From an uncultured Lachnospiraceae bacterium (GTDB taxonomy: Bacteria; Bacillota; Clostridia; Lachnospirales; Lachnospiraceae): a DNA stretch of 11,850 nt. Under the pieces are notes generated by a model. The model had not been told where the DNA came from, made no database searches, and saw only the letters and a program-made list of their open reading frames with translations. The first letter of the stretch is position 1; each line of letters opens with the position of its first letter. Shown here piece after piece: positions 7,234-11,850 of the stretch. Position numbers and translations under genes: made by a program. The stretch covers positions 1 to 11,850 of the forward strand of contig CAMWLB010000066.1 in NCBI GenBank assembly GCA_947174985.1, given 5' to 3'.

Positions 7234-7261
7234 AGAGGACTTCTATGAAGTTCTCTTTTTT
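7234..7261 (+). terminator. Terminator of the permuted tRNA-like RNA
   Basis: AGAGGACTTC (7234-7243), loop TAT, GAAGTTCTCT (7247-7256) make a 10 bp stem with one G-U pair, followed by TTTTTT. A canonical Rho-independent terminator. Confidence 0.9.
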
Positions 7262-7270
7262 AGTGTGCAT

Positions 7271-7300
7271 TTGGGAATTTGGCGACTCTCGCTTAATAAT
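7271..7300 (+). promoter_or_regulatory. Candidate promoter of the small HTH gene
   Basis: -35 TTGGGA (7271-7276), an 18-base spacer, -10 AATAAT (7295-7300). It would give a leader of about 100 bases containing a nested hairpin: TTGGG (7316-7320) with CCCAA (7349-7353), and GTGG (7334-7337) with CCAC (7345-7348). Confidence 0.45.
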
Positions 7301-7404
7301 GCGCGAAAGCTTTCTTTGGGCGTTCCTAGTCCTGTGGCTGCGCTCCACCCCAAGTACAAGAATCTATTACCAGCAAATATTCCACCACTGAAAGGACCAT
7401 TATT

Positions 7405-7689
7405 ATGCCAAAATTGAAACCATCACCATTAGAAGAACGCTACCGCATTATACGAGCTTGCATCGCTGGAAATCAAGAAAGGTATGCCATCACAGATGAA
7501 TTTCTAGCAGATCGCCTTTGTATCAGCCTCTCCACATTCAAAAAGAAAAAACCTCATCCCGGAACCTTTGATATCAATGAACTCCACATAATTGCAAAAC
7601 ACTTGAAATTTACACCAATTCAGGCTGCAAGCATAGCTCTGGGGCGTGACATTACATCAAAAGAAGTAAAAGAATTTATTTTACAGTAA
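7405..7689 (+). CDS. Small phage-type helix-turn-helix protein
   Basis: A 94-residue protein whose pattern resembles small Xre-like DNA-binding proteins of Firmicutes phages and integrative elements. An N-terminal helix (about 9-22) is followed by a helix-turn-helix: DEFLADRLC (31-39) as first helix and SLSTFKKKKP (41-50) as the basic recognition helix. A supporting helix lies at 58-67 (INELHIIAKH). No sensor or catalytic domain is present. The start has AAAGGA eight bases upstream. It stands alone between the permuted tRNA-like RNA and the toxin-antitoxin-like locus, and no integrase, terminase or other phage gene is nearby. It may therefore be an island remnant or a stand-alone regulator. 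The target is unknown; the family call comes from pattern recognition only. Confidence 0.65.
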   Translation: MPKLKPSPLEERYRIIRACIAGNQERYAITDEFLADRLCISLSTFKKKKPHPGTFDINELHIIAKHLKFTPIQAASIALGRDITSKEVKEFILQ

Positions 7690-7765
7690 TATTCTTTTAG
7701 AATTTAGGGTGCAGAGCATACTAACATAATGCGCCATTTCATGTGCTAGAATAGCAAAATATTTC

Positions 7766-7794
7766 TTGAATCCTGCTGCCGAATGTGCTATATT
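7766..7794 (+). promoter_or_regulatory. Promoter of the antisense (antitoxin-like) RNA
   Basis: -35 TTGAAT (7766-7771), a 17-base spacer ending in TGC (extended -10), -10 TATATT (7789-7794). It predicts a start near 7801, about 100 bases before a strong terminator, with no coding frame of note between. Confidence 0.7.
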
Positions 7795-7802
7795 ATAAAC
7801 AT

Positions 7803-7832
7803 AAAAAGGGAAAGCCATAGAAGCGGCTACCC
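7803..7832 (-). terminator. Terminator of the toxin-like mRNA
   Basis: On the minus strand GGG-T-AGCC (7832-7825 region) pairs with GGCT-TT-CCC (7816-7808), followed by TTTTT (7807-7803). It lies about 60-90 bases beyond the peptide stop, which makes the mRNA 3' region overlap the antisense RNA almost fully. Confidence 0.6.
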
Positions 7833-7866
7833 TCAATAAGTGTTTAACTTAACCTTTTACAAGGTC

Positions 7867-7901
7867 AGCCGTCACTATTGGTAGTAGTGGCGGCTATTTT
7901 T
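7867..7901 (+). terminator. Terminator of the antisense RNA
   Basis: AGCCGTCACTA (7867-7877) pairs with TAGTGGCGGCT (7885-7895), 11 bp with one G-U pair and a seven-base loop, followed by ATTTTTG. Confidence 0.88.
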
Positions 7902-7995
7902 GTTTATCCTTGAAAATCTTATAACAAAGACTCACAAGGGCAACAATGAGTATATAAAACTGAATCAGATCAGAATTGTAATCATCATTGGCAAC
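7894..7995 (-). CDS. Type I toxin-like hydrophobic peptide, no usual start codon in frame
   Basis: The frame from 7995 reads (V)ANDDYNSDL, then a membrane stretch IQFYILIVALVSLCY, then the basic tail KIFKDKQK and a stop inside the antisense RNA terminator. A polar start, one transmembrane helix and a charged tail in about 33 residues is the TxpA/Fst-like toxin pattern; such peptides damage the membrane when made in excess. A strong AAAGGAGGG lies directly upstream. However, from the preceding in-frame stop to the membrane stretch there is no ATG, GTG or TTG. The ATGATG at a normal distance from the ribosome binding site is one base out of frame and stops after seven codons. So the gene is either broken by a one-base indel or starts at a non-standard codon. 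The mRNA appears to have its own promoter and terminator. Confidence 0.5.
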   Translation of the reverse strand, partial: VANDDYNSDLIQFYILIVALVSLCYKIFKDKQK

Positions 7996-8043
7996 GCCCT
8001 CCTTTCTTTCGTCTGGAGGGTTAGCCCCTCCGAAATGGAGGGC
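7996..8043 (-). promoter_or_regulatory. Leader that can hide the toxin ribosome binding site
   Basis: On the minus strand the ribosome binding site GGAGGGC (7996-8002) can pair with CCCTCC (8015-8020). Further upstream GCCCTCC (8037-8043) can pair either with GGAGGGG (8025-8031), loop of five, or with the ribosome binding site itself. Such hidden ribosome binding sites are common in type I toxin mRNAs. Confidence 0.5.
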
Positions 8044-8075
8044 AGCCGCCGGGCTCTATGGTTTCCCATGGATGG

Positions 8076-8104
8076 AGTATAGCACACATTTCTTTTTCAA
8101 ACAA
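8076..8104 (-). promoter_or_regulatory. Promoter of the toxin-like mRNA
   Basis: Minus-strand -35 TTGTTT (8099-8104, weak), a 17-base spacer ending in TGC (extended -10), -10 TATACT (8076-8081). It gives a leader of about 75 bases before the peptide frame. Confidence 0.6.
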
Positions 8105-8171
8105 TGCCTATATTAAGTTTTGTTATCCGCATTTATAGTTCGAGTTTAAAACTTCTTTAATGTATTATAGG

Positions 8172-8217
8172 AAAAACAAAAATCCCGCAAACCTTGCATC
8201 AAACGCAATGTCTGCGG
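8172..8217 (-). terminator. Terminator of the diguanylate cyclase operon
   Basis: On the minus strand CCGCA/TGCGG (8185-8189 with 8213-8217) plus an inner TTGC/GCAA pair (8194-8197 with 8205-8208), followed by GATTTTTGTTTTT. A further CTGCC-GAAA-GGCAG hairpin (8245-8258) lies between this and the stop codon. Confidence 0.8.
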
Positions 8218-8266
8218 AACTTTTATCTTATTATTTCATAAACTCTGCCTTTCGGCAGCATATGTA

Positions 8267-8803
8267 TCAGCGTTTCCACTTCTCCTGTTTATGCCCTGCC
8301 TGCTCCAGACGGCTGCGCACACCTTCCAGAAAATCAAGGAAAGCTTCTCGCTCCTCTTCTTGCACAATGTTTGTGATGCCGATGCCGGATGCCGTTTTGC
8401 TGCCGGTGTCATAGATATTTAAAATCTCACCATAAGAGCCGTAACCCTTTTTATAAGTCAGACATGCCTGCTTCAGTTTTGGATAGTAGTTCACTCCTAC
8501 CACAGCGTCCATGTCTACAAAGAACGCATCACTGTGCTGTTTCAGTTCACGGTCTATCTGCACCATTACCACCTTGCCATCACTCTTACGGTAACCAAGG
8601 ATGTAATAGTAGTAAGTCGTAGTATTGGTGTCAAACACAAATCCACGCTCAAATTTGGAGCTTGTTTCTGTGGCACGGAGTATCTCGTAGCTGTCGCCCT
8701 CCTCAACTGCCTCATTAAACATCTCCCGCATACGGGCTTTTTTGCTCTGACATTCCGCTGCATCATAAATCCATTCTTTTGGTTTTCTTGAAAATAATCC
8801 CAT
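8267..8803 (-). CDS. Hypothetical 178-residue protein downstream of a diguanylate cyclase
   Basis: I do not recognise a family. The protein starts MGLFSRKPKEWIYDAAECQ and is soluble: no signal peptide or membrane segment. An N-terminal helical and charged part (about 12-50) is followed by a likely beta-rich middle (about 52-105) with TTTYYYYILGYRKSDGKVVM and VDMDAVVGVNYYPKLKQACL, which reads like a small PH-like or barrel fold. A C-terminal amphipathic helix (about 148-170) follows, with a basic tail KQEKWKR. The start is supported by AGGAGG eight bases upstream. It lies only 25 bp after the GGDEF gene on the same strand and before a clear terminator, so the two are almost certainly co-transcribed. 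A role with cyclic di-GMP output is a guess from position; no PilZ RxxxR or EAL motif is seen. Confidence 0.8.
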   Translation of the reverse strand: MGLFSRKPKEWIYDAAECQSKKARMREMFNEAVEEGDSYEILRATETSSKFERGFVFDTNTTTYYYYILGYRKSDGKVVMVQIDRELKQHSDAFFVDMDAVVGVNYYPKLKQACLTYKKGYGSYGEILNIYDTGSKTASGIGITNIVQEEEREAFLDFLEGVRSRLEQAGHKQEKWKR

Positions 8804-8828
8804 TCCCTCTGCCTCCTGATTCCTTTAT

Positions 8829-9872
8829 CTACACAACTACCTGATTTCTGCCCCGCCGTTTTCCGAGATAGAGCTTTTCATCTGCGTTGTGAATTACCTT
8901 TTCATAATTGCTGTCCGGCATACCGATTGCAATGCCGCTTGTAATCGTAACATGAATTTCTTTTCCCGCTACCTCTACCACCATATCTTCTATCCGCTTT
9001 CTTAAATCCTCCATTTGCGGATATATCTGTTCCGATGTGGTGTTGGAAAAATATATAATAAATTCCTCGCCGCCCCAGCGGACAGCCAGATTTTCTTTGC
9101 CTGCTGCTTCTTTCAGTCGGGCGGACACCTGTATAAGCACCTCGTCCCCCGCTTCATGTCCATAAGTATCGTTTACTTTTTTAAAAAAGTCAATATCCAG
9201 CATGGTGATTACAAACGGGCTTTTTTCCCGTTCCCGAATCTGTTCAATCTGCTGCTCAAAAAAACGCCGGTTATAAAGCCCCGTCAGCACGTCATGATTC
9301 ATATTATAACGCAGGGTTTCCCATACCTTTTCCAGTTCCTTGGCATAGAAAAATGCCGCCGCCATTACAATTGTCGCTGTTATTCCGATATTCACCAGAT
9401 AAATAACGGGCTGATAGGGAGCTAACGCTTCCTGCATACTGGGAAAAGATATACCGCTCAGCATAACGACTGCCTCCAGCACAATTGCCAGCGCAATACC
9501 TATAATCTGATAAAGGAAACGCTTATTTTTGTAAGAAGGAACCAGATAAAACACGGTTGCAGACATGCCAATAATATATAAGAAAAAACCGTAATCCCGT
9601 CCCAGCGCCAATTCGCTCAAAGTGGAAAACGTCAGAATCTCAAAATAAGTCGAAAGCATAGCAGATTCAGAAGTATCTCTTTTGATAAAGAGAAAATAAA
9701 AATAAAAACAACTGCTGAAAAAATTAAGGTATGACAATAGTTGAACACCCAGCATACGGAATACTACCATATATGTTAAATGTATCACCATGCAAACTGC
9801 CAGAAATATTGTATTTTTATACTTATTCATCCAATTAAGTACTTTGTCAAGTACTCTACTCATCTTTCTCAT
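8829..9872 (-). CDS. Membrane-bound diguanylate cyclase (GGDEF)
   Basis: A 347-residue enzyme expected to make cyclic di-GMP from two GTP at the membrane. About six hydrophobic segments fill residues 20-176 and form an unrecognised sensor region. A linker helix (177-192) joins them to a GGDEF domain with HDVLTGLYNRRFF (193-205), DIDFFKKVNDTYGHEAGDE (226-244; D226 as metal ligand) and an intact GGEEF active site at 267-271. At the place of the RxxD inhibitory site, five residues before GGEEF, it has G258-K-E-N261, so classic product inhibition should be absent. No EAL or HD-GYP domain is attached. M1 (9870-9872) has a weak GGAA upstream; M4 (9861-9863) is an alternative start. A good promoter lies upstream, and the 178-residue protein gene follows after 25 bp. 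Confidence 0.93.
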   Translation of the reverse strand: MRKMSRVLDKVLNWMNKYKNTIFLAVCMVIHLTYMVVFRMLGVQLLSYLNFFSSCFYFYFLFIKRDTSESAMLSTYFEILTFSTLSELALGRDYGFFLYIIGMSATVFYLVPSYKNKRFLYQIIGIALAIVLEAVVMLSGISFPSMQEALAPYQPVIYLVNIGITATIVMAAAFFYAKELEKVWETLRYNMNHDVLTGLYNRRFFEQQIEQIREREKSPFVITMLDIDFFKKVNDTYGHEAGDEVLIQVSARLKEAAGKENLAVRWGGEEFIIYFSNTTSEQIYPQMEDLRKRIEDMVVEVAGKEIHVTITSGIAIGMPDSNYEKVIHNADEKLYLGKRRGRNQVVV

Positions 9873-9950
9873 TTATCATTTTCCAATCTATACCTTTCGG
9901 TACGAACAAATCCTCAGGATAAACTTCAAAATTGATAAGTCATATTCACC

Positions 9951-9979
9951 ATAATACCACGCATTTCTTTTGAATTCAA
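9951..9979 (-). promoter_or_regulatory. Promoter of the diguanylate cyclase operon
   Basis: Minus-strand -35 TTGAAT (9974-9979), a 17-base spacer, -10 TATTAT (9951-9956). It gives a leader of about 70 bases with two short hairpins (ATCCT/AGGAT near 9911-9921, TACC-GAAA-GGTA near 9891-9902). I see no cyclic di-GMP riboswitch in it. Confidence 0.7.
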
Positions 9980-9986
9980 CAGTTTC

Positions 9987-11324
9987 TCAGAATAGTTTTT
10001 TCCTGCGGTTCAAATAGAAAAAACCGATTGCCCCTGTTAAATCTGCCAAAAACCAGCCAATGGGAATTGCCACCCAGATACCCTTCACATCAATCTCCGG
10101 AATTGCCGACAAGAAATATGCCAGCATCACACGGGTTCCGAGAGAAATCACCGTAAGCACAACGGAAAAGCCGGGGCGGTGAACGGCACGGTACAATCCA
10201 TAGAACAAGAACAAAAAGCCGATACCAACATAGCAGGATGCCACCATGCGCAGATAACCTGCCCCCGCGGCAATAATATCCGTATCCGCAGCATCAATAA
10301 AAATTTCCATCAATGGATTTGCCAAAATGCAGACTATGGCACCCACCAACACACAAAAAACAACCACCGCAAAACTTGCGCTTCGGATTCCTTTCCGTAT
10401 ACGCTCCCCTTTTCCGGCCCCATAATTCTGCGCAATGAAAGTCGAAAAAGCATTTCCAAAATCCTGCACCGGCATATAGGCAAAGGAATCTATTTTTACG
10501 GCAGCGGCATAACCCGCCATCACCACACTGCCAAAGCTGTTAATCAATCCCTGCACCATCAGGATGCCAAGATTCATAACCGACTGCTGGATACAGGTGA
10601 GAAACGACAGGCTTATCAATTCGCCAAAAATCTTTTTATTCCAGTGGATATGACGCTTCTGTGGACGAATTTCACGAAACTTAACAAGTGTATATATCAG
10701 AATTCCTGCTGCCGAAACAAATTGTGACATTACTGTCGCAATTGCTGCACCGCCAACTTTCCATTTAAATACCAGCACAAATACCAAATCCAGCGCAACA
10801 TTCAACACAACAGAAACACCTAGAAAAAGAAGCGGCGCCAGAGAGTTACCGACTGCGCGAAGCAGGCAGGCAAAATAATTGTACAGAAAAGAGGCAGCTA
10901 TCCCCATAAAAATAATGAAAAGGTAGGTTTTCATAAAGGGCGCCGTATCATCCGGCACACGCAAAAGCCGGATAATTCCATCAAGCCCGGGAAACAGCAA
11001 AACGTTTAAAAGCAACGTGACTGTTCCAATAAAAGAAAAGGAGAGAAAAATTGCAGATTTCAGGCGTTCAAAATCTTTTTTCCCAAAATAAATGGAAAAA
11101 GCCACACCGCTTCCCATACACAAACCCGAAAAAACAGATGTCAGAAAAACCATAAGCGTATAGGAAGAGCCTACTGCCGCCAGTGCCTTGGAACCCAAAA
11201 ACTTTCCCACCACCCATGTATCGGCAATATTATAAAACTGCTGCAAGAGATTTCCTGCCATCAGAGGAAGGGCAAATCCAAGCAGTCTCCGGTTAATATT
11301 TCCTTCTGTCAAATCCCTGTTCAT
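9987..11324 (-). CDS. MATE family efflux transporter
   Basis: A 445-residue integral membrane protein with about 12 hydrophobic segments, full length for the MATE (NorM/DinF-like) family. The opening, RRLLGFALPLMAGNLLQQFY followed by NIADTWVVGKFLG, is the first-helix signature of the family. A second half that repeats the fold begins near 235, with SLSFLTCIQQSVMNLGILMV and a loop ending in FIAQNYGAGKGER, also a family hallmark. By family knowledge it exports organic cations, drugs or metabolites in exchange for sodium or protons; the substrate is not readable here. The gene overlaps the upstream 127-residue membrane protein gene by 4 bp (ATGA) and has GAGGGG eight bases before the start, so the two are translationally coupled. 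No clear terminator separates it from the diguanylate cyclase promoter, so some readthrough is likely. Confidence 0.95.
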   Translation of the reverse strand: MNRDLTEGNINRRLLGFALPLMAGNLLQQFYNIADTWVVGKFLGSKALAAVGSSYTLMVFLTSVFSGLCMGSGVAFSIYFGKKDFERLKSAIFLSFSFIGTVTLLLNVLLFPGLDGIIRLLRVPDDTAPFMKTYLFIIFMGIAASFLYNYFACLLRAVGNSLAPLLFLGVSVVLNVALDLVFVLVFKWKVGGAAIATVMSQFVSAAGILIYTLVKFREIRPQKRHIHWNKKIFGELISLSFLTCIQQSVMNLGILMVQGLINSFGSVVMAGYAAAVKIDSFAYMPVQDFGNAFSTFIAQNYGAGKGERIRKGIRSASFAVVVFCVLVGAIVCILANPLMEIFIDAADTDIIAAGAGYLRMVASCYVGIGFLFLFYGLYRAVHRPGFSVVLTVISLGTRVMLAYFLSAIPEIDVKGIWVAIPIGWFLADLTGAIGFFYLNRRKKLF

Positions 11325-11704
11325 TTGACGTCCCCTCTAAAACAGTAAGAACAGCCCTGCAGCTCATTCAATTTGTCATACTGTCCATACATTTTCTGCA
11401 CTTCATTTTCCAAAATGTAGTAGTGGCGGATATAAGGTATCAGCAGTATCAGTATCACTAACGTCAGCAACATCGGATAAATTTCTGCGGAAAGCACAAC
11501 CAGCATGAGGGACAGCATTTCCAACAAGGCAAAGACAATCGTTACAATCAGATGTACCAGTCTCTCATGACAAAAAAAGGAAATCTGCGTTAAATGCTCT
11601 TTTTTCAATGCTTCTATATCCATATCCTGCAGTTTGCCCTCCTGCTGCAGTTTCTCTATCAGGTTGTCCATATATCTTCTGTAGCTTTTTATCCGTTTTT
11701 CCAT
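11321..11704 (-). CDS. Hypothetical small membrane protein coupled to the MATE pump
   Basis: I do not recognise a family. The 127-residue protein has a charged, probably coiled N-terminal part (1-42, with MDNLIEKLQQEGKLQDMD). Two close membrane helices follow (about 49-71 and 76-94), then a C-terminal amphipathic helix (about 95-115, ENEVQKMYGQYDKLNELQ) and a short tail with CSYC. The helix-hairpin-helix layout places both ends on the same side of the membrane, probably the cytoplasm. The start has AAGGGG seven bases upstream and an extended -10 promoter about 45 bases upstream. The 4 bp overlap with the MATE gene suggests it works with, or controls assembly of, that transporter. That role is inference from position only. 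Confidence 0.85.
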   Translation of the reverse strand: MEKRIKSYRRYMDNLIEKLQQEGKLQDMDIEALKKEHLTQISFFCHERLVHLIVTIVFALLEMLSLMLVVLSAEIYPMLLTLVILILLIPYIRHYYILENEVQKMYGQYDKLNELQGCSYCFRGDVK

Positions 11705-11749
11705 ATCGGTACCCCTTGTACGCTTTGACAGTTTAAGATTCTTTTCCTA

Positions 11750-11778
11750 ATTATAACAACCTTCTTTATTTTTGAAAA
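11750..11778 (-). promoter_or_regulatory. Promoter of the small membrane protein/MATE operon
   Basis: Minus-strand -10 TATAAT (11750-11755) preceded by TGT (extended -10), a 17-base spacer, and a weak -35 TTTTCA (11773-11778). Confidence 0.7.
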
Positions 11779-11779
11779 T

Positions 11780-11805
11780 CTGAATTTTCCCCCTTGAAAA
11801 ATCAG
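11780..11805. promoter_or_regulatory. Imperfect palindrome between divergent promoters
   Basis: CTGAATTTTC (11780-11789) and GAAAAATCAG (11796-11805) are inverted copies with one mismatch, six bases apart. A second, overlapping pair is GAAAAT (11774-11779) with ATTTTC (11784-11789). The site touches the -35 regions of both divergent promoters, a good place for a shared operator. Confidence 0.5.
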
Positions 11806-11822
11806 CATAGTAATTGTATTAT
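11794..11822 (+). promoter_or_regulatory. Promoter reading out of the window to the right
   Basis: Plus strand -35 TTGAAA (11794-11799), a 17-base spacer, -10 TATTAT (11817-11822). It predicts a plus-strand gene beyond the right edge, possibly a regulator of the MATE operon. Confidence 0.65.
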
Positions 11823-11850
11823 AAAAATTAGATAATATCAGTTTTACGAC

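Larger units (their letters stand above)
7068..7261 (+). ncRNA. Circularly permuted tRNA-like RNA with its own terminator
   Basis: A transcription unit of about 190 bases; the 5' end is inferred, the 3' end is set by a strong terminator. Order: strand TAGTTGG (7082-7088), T arm, 3' acceptor strand and CCA (to 7124), a 47-base linker, then the 5' acceptor strand and D arm (7172-7197), a hairpin GTAGT/ACTAC (7197-7214, eight-base loop), CCTAGACC (7215-7222), CCAACTA (7224-7230), terminator. Further pairings: GGTCTAGG in the linker (7157-7164) pairs perfectly with CCTAGACC, and TAGTTGG with CCAACTA. The tRNA halves fit each other (see both entries). Permuted genes are known for two-piece tmRNAs in some bacteria and for tRNAs in some algae and archaea; I do not know one of this kind in Clostridia. 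No normal anticodon arm with U33 can be assembled with confidence, so it may be a two-piece tRNA-like RNA and not a decoding tRNA. Decay of two tandem tRNAs is the main alternative. Confidence 0.6.
7801..7901 (+). ncRNA. Antisense RNA, probable antitoxin of a type I toxin-antitoxin locus
   Basis: About 100 bases between a good promoter and a strong terminator, with no ORF. It runs opposite to, and overlaps, the predicted 3' end of the minus-strand peptide mRNA, including its last codon and stop (7894-7896). This layout, with the toxin stop inside the shared terminator stem, is that of TxpA/RatA-type loci of Firmicutes. Pairing with the toxin mRNA over about 100 bases would lead to its degradation. 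Function is inferred from layout and not from a named RNA family. Confidence 0.6.

Noticed and set aside
7068..7261. Group I or group II permuted intron-exon arrangement around the tRNA halves
   Set aside because: There is too little sequence between CIRCE and the 3' half for an intron half, and no group I P7-like or group II domain V-like motif is seen.
7068..7261. Two-piece tmRNA
   Set aside because: No tag reading frame is seen, the D arm is a full tRNA type, and Clostridia normally have a one-piece tmRNA.
7164..7391. A 75-codon frame across the permuted tRNA-like RNA and its terminator
   Set aside because: It crosses a strong terminator and structured RNA and lacks a ribosome binding site.
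7900..8082. A 60-codon plus-strand frame after the antisense RNA terminator
   Set aside because: It is antisense to the toxin-like mRNA leader, lies beyond the terminator and has no ribosome binding site or domain pattern.
9873..9950. Cyclic di-GMP riboswitch in the leader of the diguanylate cyclase operon
   Set aside because: The leader of about 70 bases is short and shows only two small hairpins, with none of the conserved aptamer bases I would expect.
10179..10727. A 182-codon open frame on the plus strand inside the MATE gene
   Set aside because: It is the mirror of a clearly coding membrane protein; its composition (many His, Asn, Thr, Lys) is typical of antisense frames.
1..11850. CRISPR arrays or complete insertion sequences
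   Set aside because: I found no regularly spaced repeats, transposase or integrase gene, or terminal inverted repeats with target duplications.

Overview
The window looks like a chromosome segment of a Gram-positive Clostridia member, most likely a Lachnospiraceae. The reasons are the moderate GC content, strong GGAGG-type ribosome binding sites, TTGACA/TATAAT promoters, a CIRCE element, and the family mix (BlaI/BlaR-type regulator pair, DegV, M3 oligopeptidase, MATE pump, type I toxin-antitoxin). The assignment is inferred from sequence style and not proven.

Left part (1-3600): three minus-strand genes. A BlaI-family repressor overlaps by 4 bp an unusually large M56 (BlaR1/MecR1-type) membrane metallopeptidase. 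After 37 bp comes the N-terminal part of a 1-phosphofructokinase-like PfkB sugar kinase that runs off the left edge. The repressor promoter carries two palindromes that fit autorepression. Middle-left (3600-6950): degV on the plus strand converges on a shared bidirectional terminator with a minus-strand M3 oligoendopeptidase. Upstream of the peptidase lies a minus-strand Hsp20 gene controlled by a CIRCE operator.

Accessory insert (about 7060-8110): this is the most unusual stretch. Reading rightwards from the CIRCE element there is a short transcription unit with its own terminator, in which the 3' half of a tRNA (T arm, acceptor strand, encoded CCA) precedes the 5' half (acceptor strand, D arm). 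The halves match each other at all seven acceptor pairs and at the tertiary positions A15-U48, so this looks like a circularly permuted tRNA-like RNA. It also has a downstream strand that can pair with two competing partners. Next come a small phage-type HTH gene and a type I toxin-antitoxin-like locus: a minus-strand hydrophobic peptide whose mRNA 3' end overlaps a plus-strand antisense RNA. The peptide frame has no usual start codon.

Right part (8170-11850): two minus-strand operons. A membrane diguanylate cyclase without the usual RxxD inhibitory site is followed by an unrecognised 178-residue protein. Upstream, an unrecognised 127-residue membrane protein is translationally coupled to a MATE efflux pump. 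At the right edge a divergent promoter pair flanks an imperfect palindrome and points to a plus-strand gene beyond the window.
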